DNA of 64,000 nucleotides from Euhalothece natronophila Z-M001 (lineage in GTDB: Bacteria; Cyanobacteriota; Cyanobacteriia; Cyanobacteriales; Rubidibacteraceae), in assembly GCF_007904085.1 (NCBI RefSeq), contig NZ_CP042326.1, forward strand, positions 3,162,001 through 3,226,000. Reading direction: 5' to 3'. The notes beneath the pieces were generated by a model, which saw only the letters and a program-made list of their open reading frames with translations, did no database searches and was not told where the DNA came from. The position numbers were made by a program, and so were the translations under genes. Positions 63,196 through 64,000 of this stretch are shown one piece after another. Each line of letters begins with the position of its first letter. The stretch's first letter is position 1.

Positions 63196-64000
63196 ATGAA
63201 AACTAAATCAATTCGACAGCAAGAACAACTGACTGGTTGGTTAATTTCCTTACCAGCTATCGTTTTAATCCTTTTAGTCTTTGCTTATCCCATTGGACAG
63301 GCTTTTTGGTTAAGTCTTTTCGCAGAAAACTTAGGAACGCAACTAGAACCAGTTTTTAATGGCTTAGACAACTATGCCCGAATGTTTGGCGATGGGCGGT
63401 TCTGGAATAGTATTGGCAATACCAGCATCTTTACCGTTATTTCTCTATTTTTTGAACTGGTATTGGGTATCTTAGTCGCCCTGGTTTTAGATCAACAATT
63501 TCGGGGTCGTGGCATTGTGCGAACTATTGGCATTCTCCCTTGGGCGTTACCCACTGCCGTAATGGGACTGGCTTGGGAATGGATTTTTAATGACCAATAT
63601 GGGGTGGCTAATGACATTTTACGCGCGATCGGGGTTGGGGACTACGAGGTGAACTGGTTAGGAGAACCGGGGCTTGCTATGGTCGCCTTAATTGTTGCCG
63701 ATGTTTGGAAAACCACTCCTTTTATCGCCGTCATTGTCCTGGCAGGATTACAAGCCATTTCCCAAGATTTATATGAAGCTCATTCGATTGATGGGGCAAA
63801 CCCATTTCAGAACTTTTTTAAGATTACCTTACCCTTAATTACTCCCCAAATTATTATTGCCTTACTCTTCCGTTTTGCTGAAGCCTTTGGCATTTTTGAG
63901 TTAGTGTTTGTGATGACAGGTGGGGGACCAGCTGGTTCTACAGAAATGGTTTCTATTTATATTTATCAAACCGTGATGCGCTATCTTGACTTTGGCTATG
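63196..64000 (+). CDS. sugar ABC transporter permease, C-terminus off-window
   Basis: The first 268 residues of a MalF-type permease: about six membrane spans beginning LTGWLISLPAIVLILLVFAYP, and the EAA loop EAHSIDGANPFQNFFKITLPL that docks the ATPase. Runs to the right edge, so the end is not seen. It forms an operon with the binding protein; a second permease and an ATPase may follow or lie elsewhere (GgtC/GgtD-like, compatible-solute uptake is inference). Confidence 0.9.
   Translation, partial: MKTKSIRQQEQLTGWLISLPAIVLILLVFAYPIGQAFWLSLFAENLGTQLEPVFNGLDNYARMFGDGRFWNSIGNTSIFTVISLFFELVLGILVALVLDQQFRGRGIVRTIGILPWALPTAVMGLAWEWIFNDQYGVANDILRAIGVGDYEVNWLGEPGLAMVALIVADVWKTTPFIAVIVLAGLQAISQDLYEAHSIDGANPFQNFFKITLPLITPQIIIALLFRFAEAFGIFELVFVMTGGGPAGSTEMVSIYIYQTVMRYLDFGY

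Overview
The window is from a cyanobacterial chromosome. Photosystem I genes (psaF, psaJ), the PSI assembly factor ycf3 and the phycobilisome terminal emitter apcD are present. The HIP1 octamer GCGATCGC recurs throughout, inside genes and between them, and many proteins belong to families found almost only in cyanobacteria (DUF3727, DUF1816, DUF2997, DUF1257/Ycf35, Npun_F5749). The DNA leans AT-rich. I cannot name the genus; a compatible-solute-type sugar ABC transporter at the right edge would fit a salt-tolerant unicellular lineage, but that is inference.

Layout. 1-8,170 is a rearranged mobile and toxin-antitoxin zone. It holds two near-identical ISAs1-family insertion sequences, two 175-bp MITEs with the same ends, a dispersed repeat that serves as their target, and intact or broken toxin-antitoxin genes (BrnTA, two PIN modules, HepT/MntA, a RelE/YafQ-like stub). 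8,184-35,706 is mostly ordinary chromosome: tsaD, psaFJ, a phytol-kinase-like gene, a SulP transporter, ycf3, gatC, carA, mrnC-rlmB, folB, a Ktr/Trk potassium system, two RlmD/TrmA-type methyltransferases, ftsH and nrdJ with an intein. arsM and nrdJ each carry an apparent one-base frameshift. 35,840-39,000 is a decayed patch with a broken GmrSD-type restriction gene and an IS605-type element (intact tnpB, wrecked tnpA). 39,005-40,881 holds apcD, two small hypotheticals and sodB.

41,192-52,463 is the most unusual part. An Hsp70-like / GrpE-like / DUF2997 operon runs divergently from a Ycf46-like AAA+ ATPase and a DUF1257 protein. Three tandem paralogues built of 26-residue leucine-rich-repeat-variant (LRV) units follow, then a coiled-coil membrane protein and a VapBC-type pair. 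This 11.3-kb block is bracketed by outward-facing left ends of the ISAs1-type family, with matching 11-bp flanks whose two halves join into one intact target repeat, as if the block had moved as a composite unit.

52,592-64,000 returns to ordinary chromosome: a GH3-family enzyme, threonine synthase, a fatty-acid-hydroxylase-type enzyme, an Mpo1-like protein, an amidohydrolase, the SRP RNA gene, small conserved genes, and the start of a sugar ABC transporter cut by the window edge. I found no tRNA, rRNA or CRISPR array.
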